A stretch of 64,000 nt of DNA from Aquibium microcysteis (GCF_014495845.1 NZ_CP061080.1:5322001-5386000), one strand, 5' to 3'; numbered from the stretch's first letter, positions 52,674 to 63,512 are shown. Numbers and translations: made by a program. Notes: generated from the letters alone by a model not told the origin.

Positions 52674-54620
52674 TCAGAACTCTTCCCAGCCGTCGGCCTC
52701 TGCCTCTATGTCGAGCGCGGTGGCGCCATGGGTGGCCGCACGCGCACGCGCCGGCTCCCGCCAGGCATTCGCCGGTTCGGGCCGGCGCGCGGTTGCGACG
52801 GCCGCAAGCGACGGCGCACGGCGGACGGGAGCGGGCGGAGCGGCGGCACGATCACCGTCACGGCTCTCGGCCCCGCGGAAATGCGCCATCAGCCGATTGA
52901 GCTCCTCGCCGTCGCGGGCGAGGCTGCGGCTCGTCGACGTGAACTGCTGCGCCATCGCCGCGCCCTGCTGGGTGGCGGTGTCGATGCCGTTCATGGCGGA
53001 GTTGATTCCCCGCAGCGTCGCGGCCTGTTCCTCGGCGCCGCGCGCGATCTCGGTCACGAACCCGCTGATGCTCTCCACCCGCGCCGCGATCCGCCCGATG
53101 ACGTCGCCGGTTTCGCCGACGAGCTTGGCGCCGGTCTTGACCTGGGTCGCGGAGGCCTGGATGAGCTGCTTGATCTCGCGCGCGGCATCGGCCGACCGCT
53201 GCGCCAGGCCGCGCACCTCCTGGGCGACGACCGCGAAGCCGCGGCCGGCCTCGCCCGCGCGCGCCGCCTCCACGCCCGCGTTGAGCGCCAGCAGGTTGGT
53301 CTGGAAGGCGATCTCGTCGATGACGCCGATGATCTTGGAGATTTCCTCCGACGATTTCTCGATGCCGCCCATGGCGGCGATCGCCGCGCCCACCACCTTG
53401 TCGCTGTGGCCGGTGTCGGTGGTCATCTCCACCACTGCGGCTCGGGCCTGTCCGGCACCGGCGGCGGTCGCCGAGACGGAACGCGTGATCTCGCCGACGG
53501 CTGCCACGGTTTCCTCGATCGTCGCGGCCTGCCTTTCGCTTCGGCGGGCCAGTTCGTCTGCGGCACGGCTGATCTCGTCCGTGCCCAGTTCGAGCTGCCG
53601 GCCCGTCGCGGCGATCTGCTGCATGGCGTCCTGCAGACGGTCCATCGCCGTGTTGAAGTCTTCCTTGATCTTGCGGTAGTCCGGCGGGAAGTCGACCTTG
53701 AGGCGCGTCGTCAGGTCCCCGTCGGCGAGACGCGCGAGCGCGGCGCCGATCAGCTTCACGACGGCGGCCTGCAGCTTGGCGGCGGAGGCGCGCGAGGCGT
53801 CGTTCTCGTCGCGCTGCTCCTCCATCTGGCGCCGCTGTGCGTCGAGTTCGCGGTCGGCCTCGAGCTTTTCCAGCGAGGCGGTGCGGAAGCCCTCCAGCGA
53901 CCGTGCGATGATCCCGACCTCGTCGGAGCGGTCGAGGTGCGGCACGGCCGACTGCAGGTCGCCGTTCGAGAGCTTCTCGATGCGCGACGTGATGGCCTCC
54001 ATGGGACGGCCGATCACGAAGCGGATGCTGAGGAAGAGCAGGGCCATGAGAAGCAGCGCCGAGACGGCCTGCACGCCGGACGCGCCCAGCCGCAGCGAGG
54101 ACCGGGCATCCTCGACCGGCCCGGTGTTCCAGGCGACGGCGACGTAGCCGAGCGGCTTGCCCTCGGCACTCGTCCCGGACGGCGCGACCATGAGCACGTT
54201 GCCGTCGATCGCCTCGACCGCCGTGCCGTCGCGCGGCGCGGCGAGCAGGCGGCGAAGAGAGGCGTCGATCCCGCCGGCGGCGACGCCCGGCGCCGTGAAC
54301 TCGGCGATCACGTTGCCCGTGGGATCGAAGGCGATGGCGCGCGACAGGATCCGGTCCTCGTTGTCGAGGTAACCCGCCCAGGCGTCCGCCACGACCTCCG
54401 GCTTCTTCCATTTGATGCCGCCGGCTGCGGCGGTGGCGATCTGGCCGGTCTGGATCACCCAGGCGTCGGTTGCGAGATCGTAGAGGCTGGCCTGCGCCGT
54501 CCTGTCGATGAGGGCCACGGAGGCGCCGAGCCCGGCGAGGCTGACGCCGAGCGCCGCCACGACGAGCTTGAACGTGATCGACCTTTTCCCGAACATTCCA
54601 GACACCACCCCCGTACTCAT
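52674..54620 (-). CDS. Methyl-accepting chemotaxis protein
   Basis: The 648-residue receptor has TM1 at about 18-38, a periplasmic sensor (about 40-185), TM2 at about 187-207, a HAMP domain, a second HAMP-like segment ([21 protein letters not shown], about 285-310) and a signalling domain with the hairpin tip [21 protein letters not shown]. It ends DGWEEF, a C-terminal docking tail for the methyltransferase CheR typical of alphaproteobacteria. It lies 29 bases after the periplasmic Cache-like protein gene and should signal together with it. Confidence 0.93.
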   Translation of the reverse strand: MSTGVVSGMFGKRSITFKLVVAALGVSLAGLGASVALIDRTAQASLYDLATDAWVIQTGQIATAAAGGIKWKKPEVVADAWAGYLDNEDRILSRAIAFDPTGNVIAEFTAPGVAAGGIDASLRRLLAAPRDGTAVEAIDGNVLMVAPSGTSAEGKPLGYVAVAWNTGPVEDARSSLRLGASGVQAVSALLLMALLFLSIRFVIGRPMEAITSRIEKLSNGDLQSAVPHLDRSDEVGIIARSLEGFRTASLEKLEADRELDAQRRQMEEQRDENDASRASAAKLQAAVVKLIGAALARLADGDLTTRLKVDFPPDYRKIKEDFNTAMDRLQDAMQQIAATGRQLELGTDEISRAADELARRSERQAATIEETVAAVGEITRSVSATAAGAGQARAAVVEMTTDTGHSDKVVGAAIAAMGGIEKSSEEISKIIGVIDEIAFQTNLLALNAGVEAARAGEAGRGFAVVAQEVRGLAQRSADAAREIKQLIQASATQVKTGAKLVGETGDVIGRIAARVESISGFVTEIARGAEEQAATLRGINSAMNGIDTATQQGAAMAQQFTSTSRSLARDGEELNRLMAHFRGAESRDGDRAAAPPAPVRRAPSLAAVATARRPEPANAWREPARARAATHGATALDIEAEADGWEEF

Positions 54621-54649
54621 TGCTCGATGCGACGCGTCCCGCGAAGGCC

Positions 54650-55231
54650 TCAGAGGCCTTCGACGTCGATGCCGAGCGTGATGGCGCCGATGACCTGGCC
54701 CGTGGCCGGATCGCTGATCGCCACGCTCACCTGCGACTGCAGCGTCTGGGTGGATTCGTCCTTCTCAACCTCGTCGACGAAGATGGCGCCGGCGCCCGCG
54801 CCGAAGGATTTCTGCCATTTCGCCTCGTCGCCCTGCCAGTAGTCGGACGTGATGTCGCTCTGGCCGACGTTGAGGCCCTTGTTGTCCATGACGAAGGCTT
54901 CGGTGATCATCCCGCCGGCTTCTGCCTGTCGGGCGGCGAGGAACTTCGACAGGGCGTTGCCGAGCACCTTGTCGATCATCGGCTTGCTTCCGGCCTCGAC
55001 CTCGGCGCGCCACTGCTTGTCGAGCGTGTCGATGTCGGCCTGAGACAAGCCGGCATGGGCTGCGTTCTGCTCGTTGATCGCGCCGATCACCACCGGATCG
55101 GACAGCCATGTCGCCACGTTCGCCTTCACGTAGTCGGTGATCGGGCCGACGTGATCCTGTGCCAGGGCCTGTCCGCCGAACGCGCTCGCCCAGATGACGG
55201 CCGACAAGGCCGACGCTGCAAGAATCTTCAT
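54650..55231 (-). CDS. Periplasmic Cache-like sensor protein
   Basis: The 193-residue protein has a signal peptide ([12 protein letters not shown]...ALA) and a single Cache/PAS-like domain: [11 protein letters not shown], a [14 protein letters not shown] block, [10 protein letters not shown] and [19 protein letters not shown]. It has no membrane anchor beyond the signal, so it is probably soluble in the periplasm. Just before an MCP gene, it probably binds a ligand and presents it to the receptor. ATG 55231 has GGGGTGG before it; the longer frame to 55324 is not needed. Confidence 0.8.
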   Translation of the reverse strand: MKILAASALSAVIWASAFGGQALAQDHVGPITDYVKANVATWLSDPVVIGAINEQNAAHAGLSQADIDTLDKQWRAEVEAGSKPMIDKVLGNALSKFLAARQAEAGGMITEAFVMDNKGLNVGQSDITSDYWQGDEAKWQKSFGAGAGAIFVDEVEKDESTQTLQSQVSVAISDPATGQVIGAITLGIDVEGL

Positions 55232-55328
55232 GTTCCACCCCCTTGGTGCCTTGCGGCAGATCCCGGTCGCGAGGCATCGCGTCCGCCTTGCGAATCGCCG
55301 CACGATCCGCAGCATCGGGGACAAAGGT

Positions 55329-55342
55329 TTAACGATGCTTAA
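55329..55342 (-). promoter_or_regulatory. Weak CtrA-like box before the chemoreceptor operon
   Basis: TTAA-N6-TTAA about 98 bases before the Cache-like gene resembles the CtrA site TTAA-N7-TTAA, one base short. Motility genes in alphaproteobacteria are often CtrA-controlled. Tentative. In the rest of the 55232-55393 gap I see nothing clear. Confidence 0.22.
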
Positions 55343-55393
55343 TCAAATATGAACGATACCGTACACAGGTGGAATTCAAATGGTTTGAGTGCG

Positions 55394-55420
55394 AAAAAAC
55401 CCCGGCGCGGCGCGCCGGGG
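55394..55420 (-). terminator. Rho-independent terminator of the potABCD operon
   Basis: On the minus strand the 9-bp stem CCCCGGCGC/GCGCCGGGG (55400-55420) with a 3-base loop is followed by six T residues (55399-55394). It lies 25 bases after the substrate-binding-protein stop. Confidence 0.9.
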
Positions 55421-55445
55421 CTCCCGTCTGGCCTTGATCCGGCTG

Positions 55446-56480
55446 CTACTTCTGCAGTTCGGTCCAGATCGCGGTGTAGAGGTTGCGGGCTTCTTCCGGG
55501 CAGGTCTGGGCGACGGTGCCGGCAGCCTGCAGGTCCTCCGGAACCACGATCTCCGGCGCATCGCTCATGCTGGCTGGCATGAACGCTTCCGAGCCGTCGA
55601 TACCGTTCGCATATTTCGCGAAGGCCGAGATCATGGCCGCGTTCTCCGGATCCATGATGAAGTTCATGAACAGCTTGGCGTTCTCGACGTTCTTGGCGTC
55701 CTTCAGCACCGCGACGTTGTCCATCCAGATCGGGTAGCCTTCCTTCGGATAGCCGTACTTGATGTTCGGGTCCTGCTCGCGCATGCGCAGCGACGCGCCG
55801 TTCCAGTTCACCGTCGCCAGGAAGTCGCGCTTGGTCATGGCTTCGATGTTGCCGTAGTTCATCGAGATCCACTTCGGCTTGGCTTCCAGCAGCTTGTCGC
55901 GCACCTTCTTCAGGATCGTCTTGTCAGCCGTGCAGGGCTCGCCGCCCATGTAGGTGATGGCGAGGTGCATCACGTCGGCCATTTCCGGGATGACGTTGAT
56001 CTTGCCTTCGAGCTCCGGCGGCGGATCGAGGAAGATGGCCGAGGTGTTGATGTCGCCCTTGTAGTCGGCGGTGTTCACCGACAGGCCGACCGTGCCCCAC
56101 TGCCACGGCACGGTGTACTTGCGGCCCGGATCGAACGGCACGTCCTTCCAGCGTTCCGCGACGTTCTTGAAGTTCTCCATCGCGTTCGGGTTGGTTTCGA
56201 GCAGCAGCCCCTCGTTGATCCAGATCGGGATCACGCTGGCGGACGGCACGACGATGTCGAACCCGTGCCCGCCCTGGCGGATCTTGGCCAGTGCCGTGTC
56301 GTTCGAGTCATAGTCGGTGAGCGTCACCTTGACGTCGTGTGTCTCCTCGAACTTCTTGATCAGCTCGGGACTGGTGTAGTTGCCCCAGTTGTAGATGTTG
56401 AGTTCGCCTGCGGCGCTGGCGAGGCCGGTGGTTGCCAGCATCGCGAGGCTGACGGCGGTCGCTGTCAGTTTCCAGTGCAT
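55446..56480 (-). CDS. potD: Spermidine/putrescine ABC transporter substrate-binding protein (PotD/PotF-like)
   Basis: The 344-residue protein has a signal peptide ([12 protein letters not shown]...ASA, cut near residue 23) and mature start [23 protein letters not shown], a polyamine-binding-protein signature. Start 56480 has GGGAGA; an upstream ATG at 56522 overlaps the permease stop (ATGA) and may help reinitiation. Downstream amidase and deacylase genes support a polyamine substrate. Confidence 0.92.
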   Translation of the reverse strand: MHWKLTATAVSLAMLATTGLASAAGELNIYNWGNYTSPELIKKFEETHDVKVTLTDYDSNDTALAKIRQGGHGFDIVVPSASVIPIWINEGLLLETNPNAMENFKNVAERWKDVPFDPGRKYTVPWQWGTVGLSVNTADYKGDINTSAIFLDPPPELEGKINVIPEMADVMHLAITYMGGEPCTADKTILKKVRDKLLEAKPKWISMNYGNIEAMTKRDFLATVNWNGASLRMREQDPNIKYGYPKEGYPIWMDNVAVLKDAKNVENAKLFMNFIMDPENAAMISAFAKYANGIDGSEAFMPASMSDAPEIVVPEDLQAAGTVAQTCPEEARNLYTAIWTELQK

Positions 56481-56518
56481 CGTCGTTCTCCCATTGTCCT
56501 GCGTCGTTGCGTTGTCGT

Positions 56519-57319
56519 TCATGTCTTCCTCCGGCTGATCAGGAAGAAGACGGTGACGATGGCGACCGAGATCACGAGGAAGGCGGTCGATATCGCGTTG
56601 ATCTCGGGCGTCACGACGCGACGCAGTTGCCCGAGCATGTAGGTGGGCAGTGTATCCTGACCGGCCGATTTCACGAACTCGGTGATGACGACGTCGTCGA
56701 GCGAGATCACGAAGGCCAGCATCAGGCCGGCGATGATGCCGGGCCAGAGCAGGGGCAGCGTCACGCGCCGGAAGGCCTGCCACGGCGTAGCGTAGAGGTC
56801 GGCGGCGGCCGTCTCCAGAGCGGTGTCCATGCTCTCGAGCCGTGCCCGGATCGGCAGGTAGGCGAAGGGGATGCAGAAGGCCGCATGCGCGATCATCAGG
56901 TAGCCGAGGCCCGAATAGCCGGTGGCGATCTTGATGCGCGAGAAGAAGATCAGGAGCGCCACCGCGGTGACGATCTCCGGCACCATCAGCGGCTGGTTGA
57001 TGAAGGCGTATTTGAAGGTGAGCCCGCGATAGGGCCGTGTCCGGGTGGTGGCGAGTGCCGCCATCGTGGCCGCCACGGTCGCCAACACGGCAGCCACGGC
57101 TGCGATCTGCACCGACCGGATCGATGCGTCGACCACCTGCTGGTTGCTCCAGGCCTGGACGAACCAGCGCAACGAGAAGCCTTCCCACACCGCGATCGAC
57201 GTGCCGGCGTTGAAGGCGAAGATCACCACCACCGACAGCGGCAGGTAGAGCAGGAAGAAGCAGAACAGCGCCACCGTCGGGAAACCGGTCTGGCGGCGGA
57301 CGTCGAACCGGCTAGCCAT
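56519..57319 (-). CDS. potC: Polyamine ABC transporter permease (PotC/PotI-like)
   Basis: The 266-residue permease has six helices and the EAA region [21 protein letters not shown]. It starts at ATG 57319 with GGAGG seven bases upstream and overlaps the preceding permease by 8 bases. Confidence 0.9.
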   Translation of the reverse strand: MASRFDVRRQTGFPTVALFCFFLLYLPLSVVVIFAFNAGTSIAVWEGFSLRWFVQAWSNQQVVDASIRSVQIAAVAAVLATVAATMAALATTRTRPYRGLTFKYAFINQPLMVPEIVTAVALLIFFSRIKIATGYSGLGYLMIAHAAFCIPFAYLPIRARLESMDTALETAAADLYATPWQAFRRVTLPLLWPGIIAGLMLAFVISLDDVVITEFVKSAGQDTLPTYMLGQLRRVVTPEINAISTAFLVISVAIVTVFFLISRRKT

Positions 57320-58232
57320 GGTTGCGCCCTCCGGTGCCGGCATAGCGGATGTAGACGAGCAGCGCCGCCATCACGATGACGAGGAGGGTGATCGACAGCG
57401 ACGCGCCGAGCGGCCAGTTCCGTCCCTGTCCGAACTGCAGCTCGATCAGGTTGCCCAGCATGAGGTTGCGCCCGCCGCCGAGGATGCGCGGCGTGACGTA
57501 GGCGCCGAGCGAGGGGATGAAGACCAGGATCGAGCCGGCGACGATGCCGGGCTTCACCATCGGCAGGATGATCCGCCGCAGCACCTGGAAGCGGGTGGCG
57601 TAGAGGTCGTAGCCGGCCTCGACCAGCCGGAAGTCCAGCTTCTCCATCGAGGCGTAGAGCGGCAGGACCATCAGCGGCAGGTAGACGTAGAGCATGCCGA
57701 TCATGATGGCGGTGTCGGTGTAGATGATCTGGATCGGGCTCGAGATCAGCCCGAGCTTCATCAGCGCGACGTTGAGCAGGCCTTCGTTGCGGATCACCTC
57801 CTGGATCGCGAAGGTGCGGATCAGGAGGTTGGTCCAGAACGGAATCGTGATCAGGAACAGCCAGAGCGCCCGCGTGCGCTCCGGCCGCGTGGCGATGAAA
57901 TAGGCCGTGGGAAAGCCGAAGAGGAAGGCAAAGACCGTGGTCGCGAGCGACAGCACGACCGACCGCCAGAAGATCGCCACATGGGCATCCGCGATCGACA
58001 GCGTCTCGTCGAAGATGTCGCGCTGCAGGATGACGCTTACCCAGGCGTCGGTCGAGAAGGTCCAGCGCACGTCGCCGTACGAGCCCGGCTCGAGGAACGA
58101 GTAGATCACCACGATGCCGAGCGGACCGACCGCGGCGAAGAAGATGATCAGCAGCGCGGGAGCCGACAGCAGCCATCGTCTGCGGATGTCGGCGCGCTCG
58201 GCCCTGCGGGCGGTCTCTGCGGCGCCGGCCAT
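57312..58232 (-). CDS. potB: Polyamine ABC transporter permease (PotB/PotH-like)
   Basis: The 306-residue protein has six helices and an EAA-like loop (RLVEAGYDLYATRFQVLRRIILP), with SLGAYVTPRILGG typical of PotB. It lies 4 bases after the ATPase gene. Confidence 0.92.
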   Translation of the reverse strand: MAGAAETARRAERADIRRRWLLSAPALLIIFFAAVGPLGIVVIYSFLEPGSYGDVRWTFSTDAWVSVILQRDIFDETLSIADAHVAIFWRSVVLSLATTVFAFLFGFPTAYFIATRPERTRALWLFLITIPFWTNLLIRTFAIQEVIRNEGLLNVALMKLGLISSPIQIIYTDTAIMIGMLYVYLPLMVLPLYASMEKLDFRLVEAGYDLYATRFQVLRRIILPMVKPGIVAGSILVFIPSLGAYVTPRILGGGRNLMLGNLIELQFGQGRNWPLGASLSITLLVIVMAALLVYIRYAGTGGRNHG

Positions 58233-58236
58233 CCGG

Positions 58237-59331
58237 TCAGTCCCTCAGCACCTGGGCGGCGTCGTCCGCGATGACGACGCCGACCCTGTCTCCGGTCTGG
58301 AAGCCGCAGTCGGCGCTGCGCCGGTTCTGCTGGCGCACGATGAACAGATCCCCGTCGTCGAGGCGGACGTGGATGTTGGTGTCCGTGCCGAAATAGACGA
58401 TGTTCTCGATCTTTCCGTCGAGATGCCCCGACCCGGTCTGCAGGCGGGCATGCTCCGGGCGCACCACGATGGTGGCGCGGTCGGACGGCGCAAGGCCGTC
58501 GGCGACGGTCGCCGGCAGGGTTTTTCCCGACGACAGTGTCGCGGTCGCCCTTCCTTCGGCGACGGCGCTGATGCCGGCCGTCAGGAAGTTCGTCTCGCCG
58601 ATGAAATCGGCCACGAAGCGGACCGCGGGCTTGTCGTAGATGTCAGAGGGCGACCCCACCTGCAGGATGTCGCCCGCCGACATCACGGCGATCCGGTCCG
58701 ACATCGTCAGCGCTTCTTCCTGGTCGTGCGTGACGAAGATGAAGGTGATGCCGGTCTCGTGCTGCAGGCGCTTCAGCTCGATCTGCATTTCCTTGCGCAG
58801 CTTGTAGTCGAGCGCCGAGAGCGGCTCGTCGAGCAGGAGCACCTTTGGCTGCGGCGCCAGCGCGCGGGCGAGCGCGACGCGCTGCTGCTGGCCGCCCGAG
58901 ATCTGCGCCGTCGAGCGGTTGCGCAGCTCTTCCATGCGCACGAGCTTCAGCATCTGGGTCACGCGCGCGTCGATTTCCGCCTTCGGCCGGCCGAGCATCT
59001 CGAGCCCGAAGGCGATGTTCTGCGCCACCGTCAGGTGCGGGAACAGGGCATAGCTCTGGAAGACGGTGTTGACCGGTCGCCTGTAGGGCGGCAGCGGTGC
59101 GATGTCCTGTCCGTGCAGCAGGATTTCGCCATCGGTCGGAAAATCGAACCCGGCGATCAGCCGCAGCAGCGTGGTCTTGCCGCAGCCGGAGGGGCCGAGC
59201 AGCGTGAAGAACTCGTTCTCGCGGATGGCCACGGAGACGTCTTTGAGAGCGAAGACCCGATCCGGTCCGAAGCCGAACACTTTCGTGACGTGCCTGACGT
59301 CGATGGCGACCTGATCCGGTGTGTCCGGCAA
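58237..59331 (-). CDS. potA: Polyamine ABC transporter ATP-binding protein (PotA/PotG-like)
   Basis: The 364-residue ATPase has Walker [22 protein letters not shown], signature ISGGQQQR, Walker [13 protein letters not shown] and VTHDQEEA, then a TOBE domain. Translation starts at TTG 59331 with AGAGAGGTG upstream and no closer start. It is first of the potABCD-like operon. Confidence 0.92.
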   Translation of the reverse strand: MPDTPDQVAIDVRHVTKVFGFGPDRVFALKDVSVAIRENEFFTLLGPSGCGKTTLLRLIAGFDFPTDGEILLHGQDIAPLPPYRRPVNTVFQSYALFPHLTVAQNIAFGLEMLGRPKAEIDARVTQMLKLVRMEELRNRSTAQISGGQQQRVALARALAPQPKVLLLDEPLSALDYKLRKEMQIELKRLQHETGITFIFVTHDQEEALTMSDRIAVMSAGDILQVGSPSDIYDKPAVRFVADFIGETNFLTAGISAVAEGRATATLSSGKTLPATVADGLAPSDRATIVVRPEHARLQTGSGHLDGKIENIVYFGTDTNIHVRLDDGDLFIVRQQNRRSADCGFQTGDRVGVVIADDAAQVLRD

Positions 59332-59487
59332 TCTGCACCTCTCTCAGCTGCTCCGCCCGCCATGCGGCGACCGGTCTCGCACCGATCTGCTGATGTCACC
59401 ACATGGCCGGGGCCTTGGCAACCTGTCCGCTGCGCCGCGCGCTGTCGCGCTTGCGACGCAAGGAGCGTGCCGGTCCGCTGGCCGGCG

Positions 59488-61155
59488 TCAGGCCCGGTAG
59501 GTGACGCGACCGCCGCAGATCGTGGCCACCGGCCGGATCTCGTGCAGGCTTTCCGCGGGAACGGCCTCGACGTCGCCCGACAGCACCACGATGTCGGCCA
59601 TGTAGCCCGGCTTCAGCCGGCCCTTGCGGTGCTCCATGAACTCGGCATAGGCGCCTTCCACGGTATAGCCGGCGATGGCTTCGTGCAGGGTGAAGGCCTG
59701 GTCCGGCAGGTCGTCTGCCCATCGCTTGCGCACCACCGCCGCCTGAATGCCCGCGATCGGGTCGATCGGCGACACCGGCCAGTCGGATGCGAAGACGACG
59801 TGCGCCCCGGTCTCCTTGATCGTCCGCCAGGCATAGGACAGCCGCCAGCGGTCGCGCCCGATCTTCGACACCGTGGGTTCGAGCGGCAAGCCCATCGACC
59901 CCGGGGGGTGCGGCGGCTGCATCGAGGCGATGACGCCGAGGTCGGCGAAACGCGGAATGTCGGCGTCGGTCGTCACCTCGATATGCTCGATGCGGTGCCG
60001 GCTGTCGCGCGGCCCGTTCGCGTCCCGCGCCGCCTCGTAGCCGTCGAGCACCGTCCGCACCGCCGCGTCGCCGATCGCATGGACCGCGATCTGCAGCCCC
60101 CGCCGGTCGATCTCGGTGGCGAGTGCGGCGAATTCGGCATCCGAAAAATAGGGCTCGCCGCGCCAGTCCGGCGTGTCGCCATAGGGCTCGATCATGTGGG
60201 CAGTGCCCGAATCGAGCACGCCGTCCATGAACACCTTGACCATGCCCGACGACACCCATTCGGACCGGTAGGTCTCGGCCATCCGCGAGGCCTTCTCGAG
60301 GTCGGCCAGCGTCATGAACGGCTTGAAGTGGAAGGGAACCTGCGCGCGGCAGAGCAGCCCTCCCTCCTTCTCGATCTCGGCCAGGATCTCGAGCTGGTAG
60401 AGATTTCCGTCCATGTTCTGGAACGAAGTGATGCCGTGGCTCGCGGCATAGTCCAGGCCGCGGCGCATGATCGCCTTGTCGGCCTCCCATTCTTCCGGCG
60501 TCGGCCGGCGTTCCGGCTCGCCGCCGGTCTGGATGCCGAGGCGGACCCGGCTTTCGCCCGCGAGATGCACCACCGGCGTCATCGCCTCGGATTCGCGCAG
60601 TTCGCCCGTGGCGAGCCCGTCGGCGCCCATGACCACCTCGTTGCCCGGATTGCACTCCTTGCCGTTCAACAGCCCGGCCATCTCCAGCGCCTTCGTGTTC
60701 GCCCACATCGTGTGGTGGTCGGGCGCCACCAGCGCCACCGGCCGGTCTGCGACGATGCGGTCGAGGTGGTGGCGCGTCAGCGGCGCGCCCACGCCGAGGA
60801 TCGTGTAGTCGCAGGACTGGCCGAACAGCACCTTGTCGCCGGGCCGCTGCGCGGCATAGGCCTTGAGCGCCGCGCTCAGCGCCTCGAAGCCATGCACGCC
60901 GAAGAGCTGCAGGTGAACGAGTTCCGCCGCCCCCATGAACAGGTGGACGTGGCTCTCGATGAAGCCCGGCAGCACCGAGCCGCCCCTGGCGTCGATCGTC
61001 CGCGTGTCCGGCCCCGCCCAGGCCGCCGCGTCGGACGCGCTGCCGACGAAGACGATCTCGCCATCCTTCGAGGCCAGCGCTTCGGCGCGAGGGTTCGCCT
61101 CGTCCATGGTCAGCACGCGGGCATTGGTGACGATGAGGTCGGCAGGCATCGGCAT
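59488..61155 (-). CDS. YtcJ-like amidohydrolase
   Basis: The 555-residue cytosolic enzyme is of the amidohydrolase superfamily: LPGFIESHVHLF (HxH-type metal site), a long insert with GDKVLFGQSCDYTI, HAIGDAAVRTVLDGYE, RIEHIE and FASDWPVSPIDP (metal Asp). It is YtcJ-like and probably hydrolyses an amide or ester. It lies just upstream of the potABCD-like genes on the same strand and divergent from the deacetylase gene. ATG 61155 is chosen; 61149 and 61194 are also possible. Confidence 0.85.
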   Translation of the reverse strand: MPMPADLIVTNARVLTMDEANPRAEALASKDGEIVFVGSASDAAAWAGPDTRTIDARGGSVLPGFIESHVHLFMGAAELVHLQLFGVHGFEALSAALKAYAAQRPGDKVLFGQSCDYTILGVGAPLTRHHLDRIVADRPVALVAPDHHTMWANTKALEMAGLLNGKECNPGNEVVMGADGLATGELRESEAMTPVVHLAGESRVRLGIQTGGEPERRPTPEEWEADKAIMRRGLDYAASHGITSFQNMDGNLYQLEILAEIEKEGGLLCRAQVPFHFKPFMTLADLEKASRMAETYRSEWVSSGMVKVFMDGVLDSGTAHMIEPYGDTPDWRGEPYFSDAEFAALATEIDRRGLQIAVHAIGDAAVRTVLDGYEAARDANGPRDSRHRIEHIEVTTDADIPRFADLGVIASMQPPHPPGSMGLPLEPTVSKIGRDRWRLSYAWRTIKETGAHVVFASDWPVSPIDPIAGIQAAVVRKRWADDLPDQAFTLHEAIAGYTVEGAYAEFMEHRKGRLKPGYMADIVVLSGDVEAVPAESLHEIRPVATICGGRVTYRA

Positions 61156-61423
61156 GATGGATCTCGTTCTCCTGTTTGGAAGCAAGGCTAGCACCGACCA
61201 GCGAAGCGGCGCCAGACCCGCCCGCCGGCGCTTTTTTTTGGCCCAGCCGATTCTCCGCCTGCCTCACTGGCAGGCGCCCGGGGATTTCCGCAGAACGGTA
61301 GCGCGGGTTTTCCTCCCGAAAACCCCGGTGTCTTCGGGACTTGCGTCGAGTCCGGCGTTGGCGGAGCCGCGCAAGTCTGCTTTAGGGTTTCTTCCGGAGA
61401 GACGATCGCGCAGCGGGGGACGC
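61156..61423. other. Divergent regulatory region with hairpin
   Basis: Between the amidohydrolase and deacetylase genes lies a T8 tract (61232-61239) and an 8-bp perfect inverted repeat CGCCTGCC-TCACT-GGCAGGCG (61256-61276), with a second small one CCCGAA/TTCGGG (61315-61338). One may be an operator or attenuator. I see no convincing -35/-10 pair. Confidence 0.4.
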
Positions 61424-62461
61424 ATGAAGACCATCTATTCGCCGAAGCACGCCGGCCATGCCGGCAATGTCGAGCTGATGACGGGCAGGATCATGCCGGC
61501 CTTCGAGATGCCCTCGCGCGCCGAGTTCATCCGCGCGCGGGCGCAGGAGGTCGGCCTCGGCCCGATCCTGCCGCCCGACCCGTTCGACCTCGACACTGCC
61601 CGGCGGGTCCACGATCCGGCCTTCGTCGACTTCATGCCGACGGTCTGGGAGCGCTGGACCGCGGCGGGCTTCGACGGCACCGCGCTGCCCTACACCTGGC
61701 CGACCCGCGGCCTGCGCGGTGACGTCGTGCCGGACGTCATCGAGGCCCAGCTCGGCTACTATTCGATCGACGCCGGCGCCGGCTTCGTCGAAGGCACCTG
61801 GGAGGCCATCAAATCGTCGCACGACGTGGCGTTGACGGCCGCCAGCCTCGTCTCCGGCGGCGAACGCGCCGCCTTCGCGCTCTGCCGGCCGCCCGGCCAT
61901 CACGCCGGCCGTGCCTTCATGGGCGGCTACTGCTACCTGAACAACGCCTCCATCGCCGCGCAATGGCTGCTCGACAACGGCGCCCAGAAGGTCTCGATTC
62001 TCGACGTCGACTACCATCACGGCAACGGCACGCAGGAGATCTTCTACGCGCGGAGCGACGTCCAGGTGCTCAACCTCCACGGCGACCCGAAGATGGAGTA
62101 CCCCTACTTCCTCGGCTATGCCGACGAGCGCGGGGAGGGGGAGGGCGAAGGCTTCAACCACAACTACCCGCTGCCCTGGGGCACCGGCTGGGACGGCTGG
62201 GGCGCGGCTCTGGTCGACGCCTGCCTGAAGCTGGTGGCGTTCGGTCCCGACGTGGTCGTCGTGTCGCTCGGCGTGGACACGTTCGAGCGCGACCCGATCT
62301 CCAAGTTCAAGCTCGTCACCGAGGACTATCCCAGGATCGGCCGCCGCATCGCGGCGCTCGGCCTGCCGACGCTGTTCGTCATGGAGGGCGGCTACGCCGT
62401 CGAGGAGATCGGCGTCAACGCGGTCGGCGTGCTCACGGGCTTCGAGGAGGGCAACGCGTGA
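61424..62461 (+). CDS. Histone-deacetylase-like acetylpolyamine amidohydrolase
   Basis: The 345-residue zinc enzyme has RPPGHHAGRAFMGGYCYLNNA, DVDYHHGNGTQEIFY and a zinc Asp in SLGVDTFERDP. It begins MKTIYSPKHAGHAG as in bacterial acetylpolyamine amidohydrolases, which hydrolyse N-acetylputrescine and related compounds. The start 61424 has CGGGGGA. Its stop overlaps the amidase start (GTGA), so the two are coupled. Confidence 0.9.
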   Translation: MKTIYSPKHAGHAGNVELMTGRIMPAFEMPSRAEFIRARAQEVGLGPILPPDPFDLDTARRVHDPAFVDFMPTVWERWTAAGFDGTALPYTWPTRGLRGDVVPDVIEAQLGYYSIDAGAGFVEGTWEAIKSSHDVALTAASLVSGGERAAFALCRPPGHHAGRAFMGGYCYLNNASIAAQWLLDNGAQKVSILDVDYHHGNGTQEIFYARSDVQVLNLHGDPKMEYPYFLGYADERGEGEGEGFNHNYPLPWGTGWDGWGAALVDACLKLVAFGPDVVVVSLGVDTFERDPISKFKLVTEDYPRIGRRIAALGLPTLFVMEGGYAVEEIGVNAVGVLTGFEEGNA

Positions 62462-63327
62462 GCGGGATCGTCACCCTCGGCGTCGTCCAGTTCGCCTGTT
62501 CGGACGACGTGGCCGAAAACGTCGCGACCGCCTCGCGTCTGGTGCGCGACGCGGCCGCGCGCGGCGCCAATGTCGTGCTGGTGCAGGAACTCTTCGAGGG
62601 CCTCTATTTCTGCCAGGAGGAGGAGGCCGTCCATTTCGACCGCGCCCGGCCGCTGGAGGGGCATTTGACGATCGCCGCCTTCGCGGATCTCGCGCGCGAA
62701 CTCGGGGTGGTGATCCCGGTCTCCTTCTTCGAGCGCCGCAACCAGGCCTTCTTCAACTCCGTCGCCATGGTCGACGACACGGGAACAGTGCTCGGCGTCT
62801 ACCGCAAGTCGCACATTCCCGACGGTCCGGGCTACGAGGAGAAATTCTACTTCAGGCCCGGCGACACCGGCTTCAGGGTCTGGCAGACCCGCTTCGGCGC
62901 CATCGGCGTCGGCATCTGCTGGGATCAGTGGTTTCCCGAGGCGGCCCGCGCGATGGCGCTGACGGGTGCGGAGATGCTGCTCTATCCGACCGCCATCGGC
63001 TCCGAGCCCGGCCGGCCGGACTTCGATTCCATGGAGCACTGGCGCATCACCATGCGCGGCCATGCGGCGGCCAACCTGATGCCCGTGGCCGCCGCCAACC
63101 GCATCGGCGCCGAGACCGTCGGCGGCAAGACCCAGACCTATTACGGCTCCTCCTTCATCGCGGGTGCTGCGGGCGAACTCCTGGCCGAGGCCGGCCGCGA
63201 CGGCGAGGCGGTTCTGACCGCGCGTTTCGACCGCGCCGCACTCGCCCGCCAGCGCGCCGCCTGGGGCCTGTTCCGCGACCGCCGCCCCGATCTCTACGGC
63301 GCGATCGCCACGGCCGACGGCGGCTGA
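62458..63327 (+). CDS. aguB: N-carbamoylputrescine amidase (nitrilase superfamily)
   Basis: The 289-residue enzyme has the Glu-Lys-Cys triad of the nitrilase family: Glu44 (QELFEG), Lys117 (RKSHIPDG) and Cys154 (GICWDQWFPE), with the N-carbamoylputrescine amidase sequence style. It turns N-carbamoylputrescine into putrescine, CO2 and ammonia. GTG 62458 overlaps the deacetylase stop by four bases. No agmatine deiminase gene is in the window. Confidence 0.92.
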   Translation: MSGIVTLGVVQFACSDDVAENVATASRLVRDAAARGANVVLVQELFEGLYFCQEEEAVHFDRARPLEGHLTIAAFADLARELGVVIPVSFFERRNQAFFNSVAMVDDTGTVLGVYRKSHIPDGPGYEEKFYFRPGDTGFRVWQTRFGAIGVGICWDQWFPEAARAMALTGAEMLLYPTAIGSEPGRPDFDSMEHWRITMRGHAAANLMPVAAANRIGAETVGGKTQTYYGSSFIAGAAGELLAEAGRDGEAVLTARFDRAALARQRAAWGLFRDRRPDLYGAIATADGG

Positions 63328-63512
63328 GGGGATGGGACGGAATGCCCGTATGCCTGCCCAGGCCGGGAAGCGCCAGGATTTCAGGGAGCGTTCTTTCGCA
63401 TCCTCGGTCGATCCACACACTCTGACCGCTTCGTGATGCCTGCCGCGCGGCGGGGTGCTACCGCCCGTCGCGCAACTGTGGTGTATCGAGGGCTCAGAGC
63501 AGGGGAACCGGC

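Noticed and set aside
52404..54842. 812-codon plus-strand frame opposite the chemoreceptor
   Set aside because: Shadow of the MCP gene, whose signalling domain and tail are clear.
58114..61191. 1025-codon plus-strand frame opposite potAB-like and amidohydrolase genes
   Set aside because: Composition is His/Arg/Asp-rich with no family motif; the minus-strand genes carry full domain sets.
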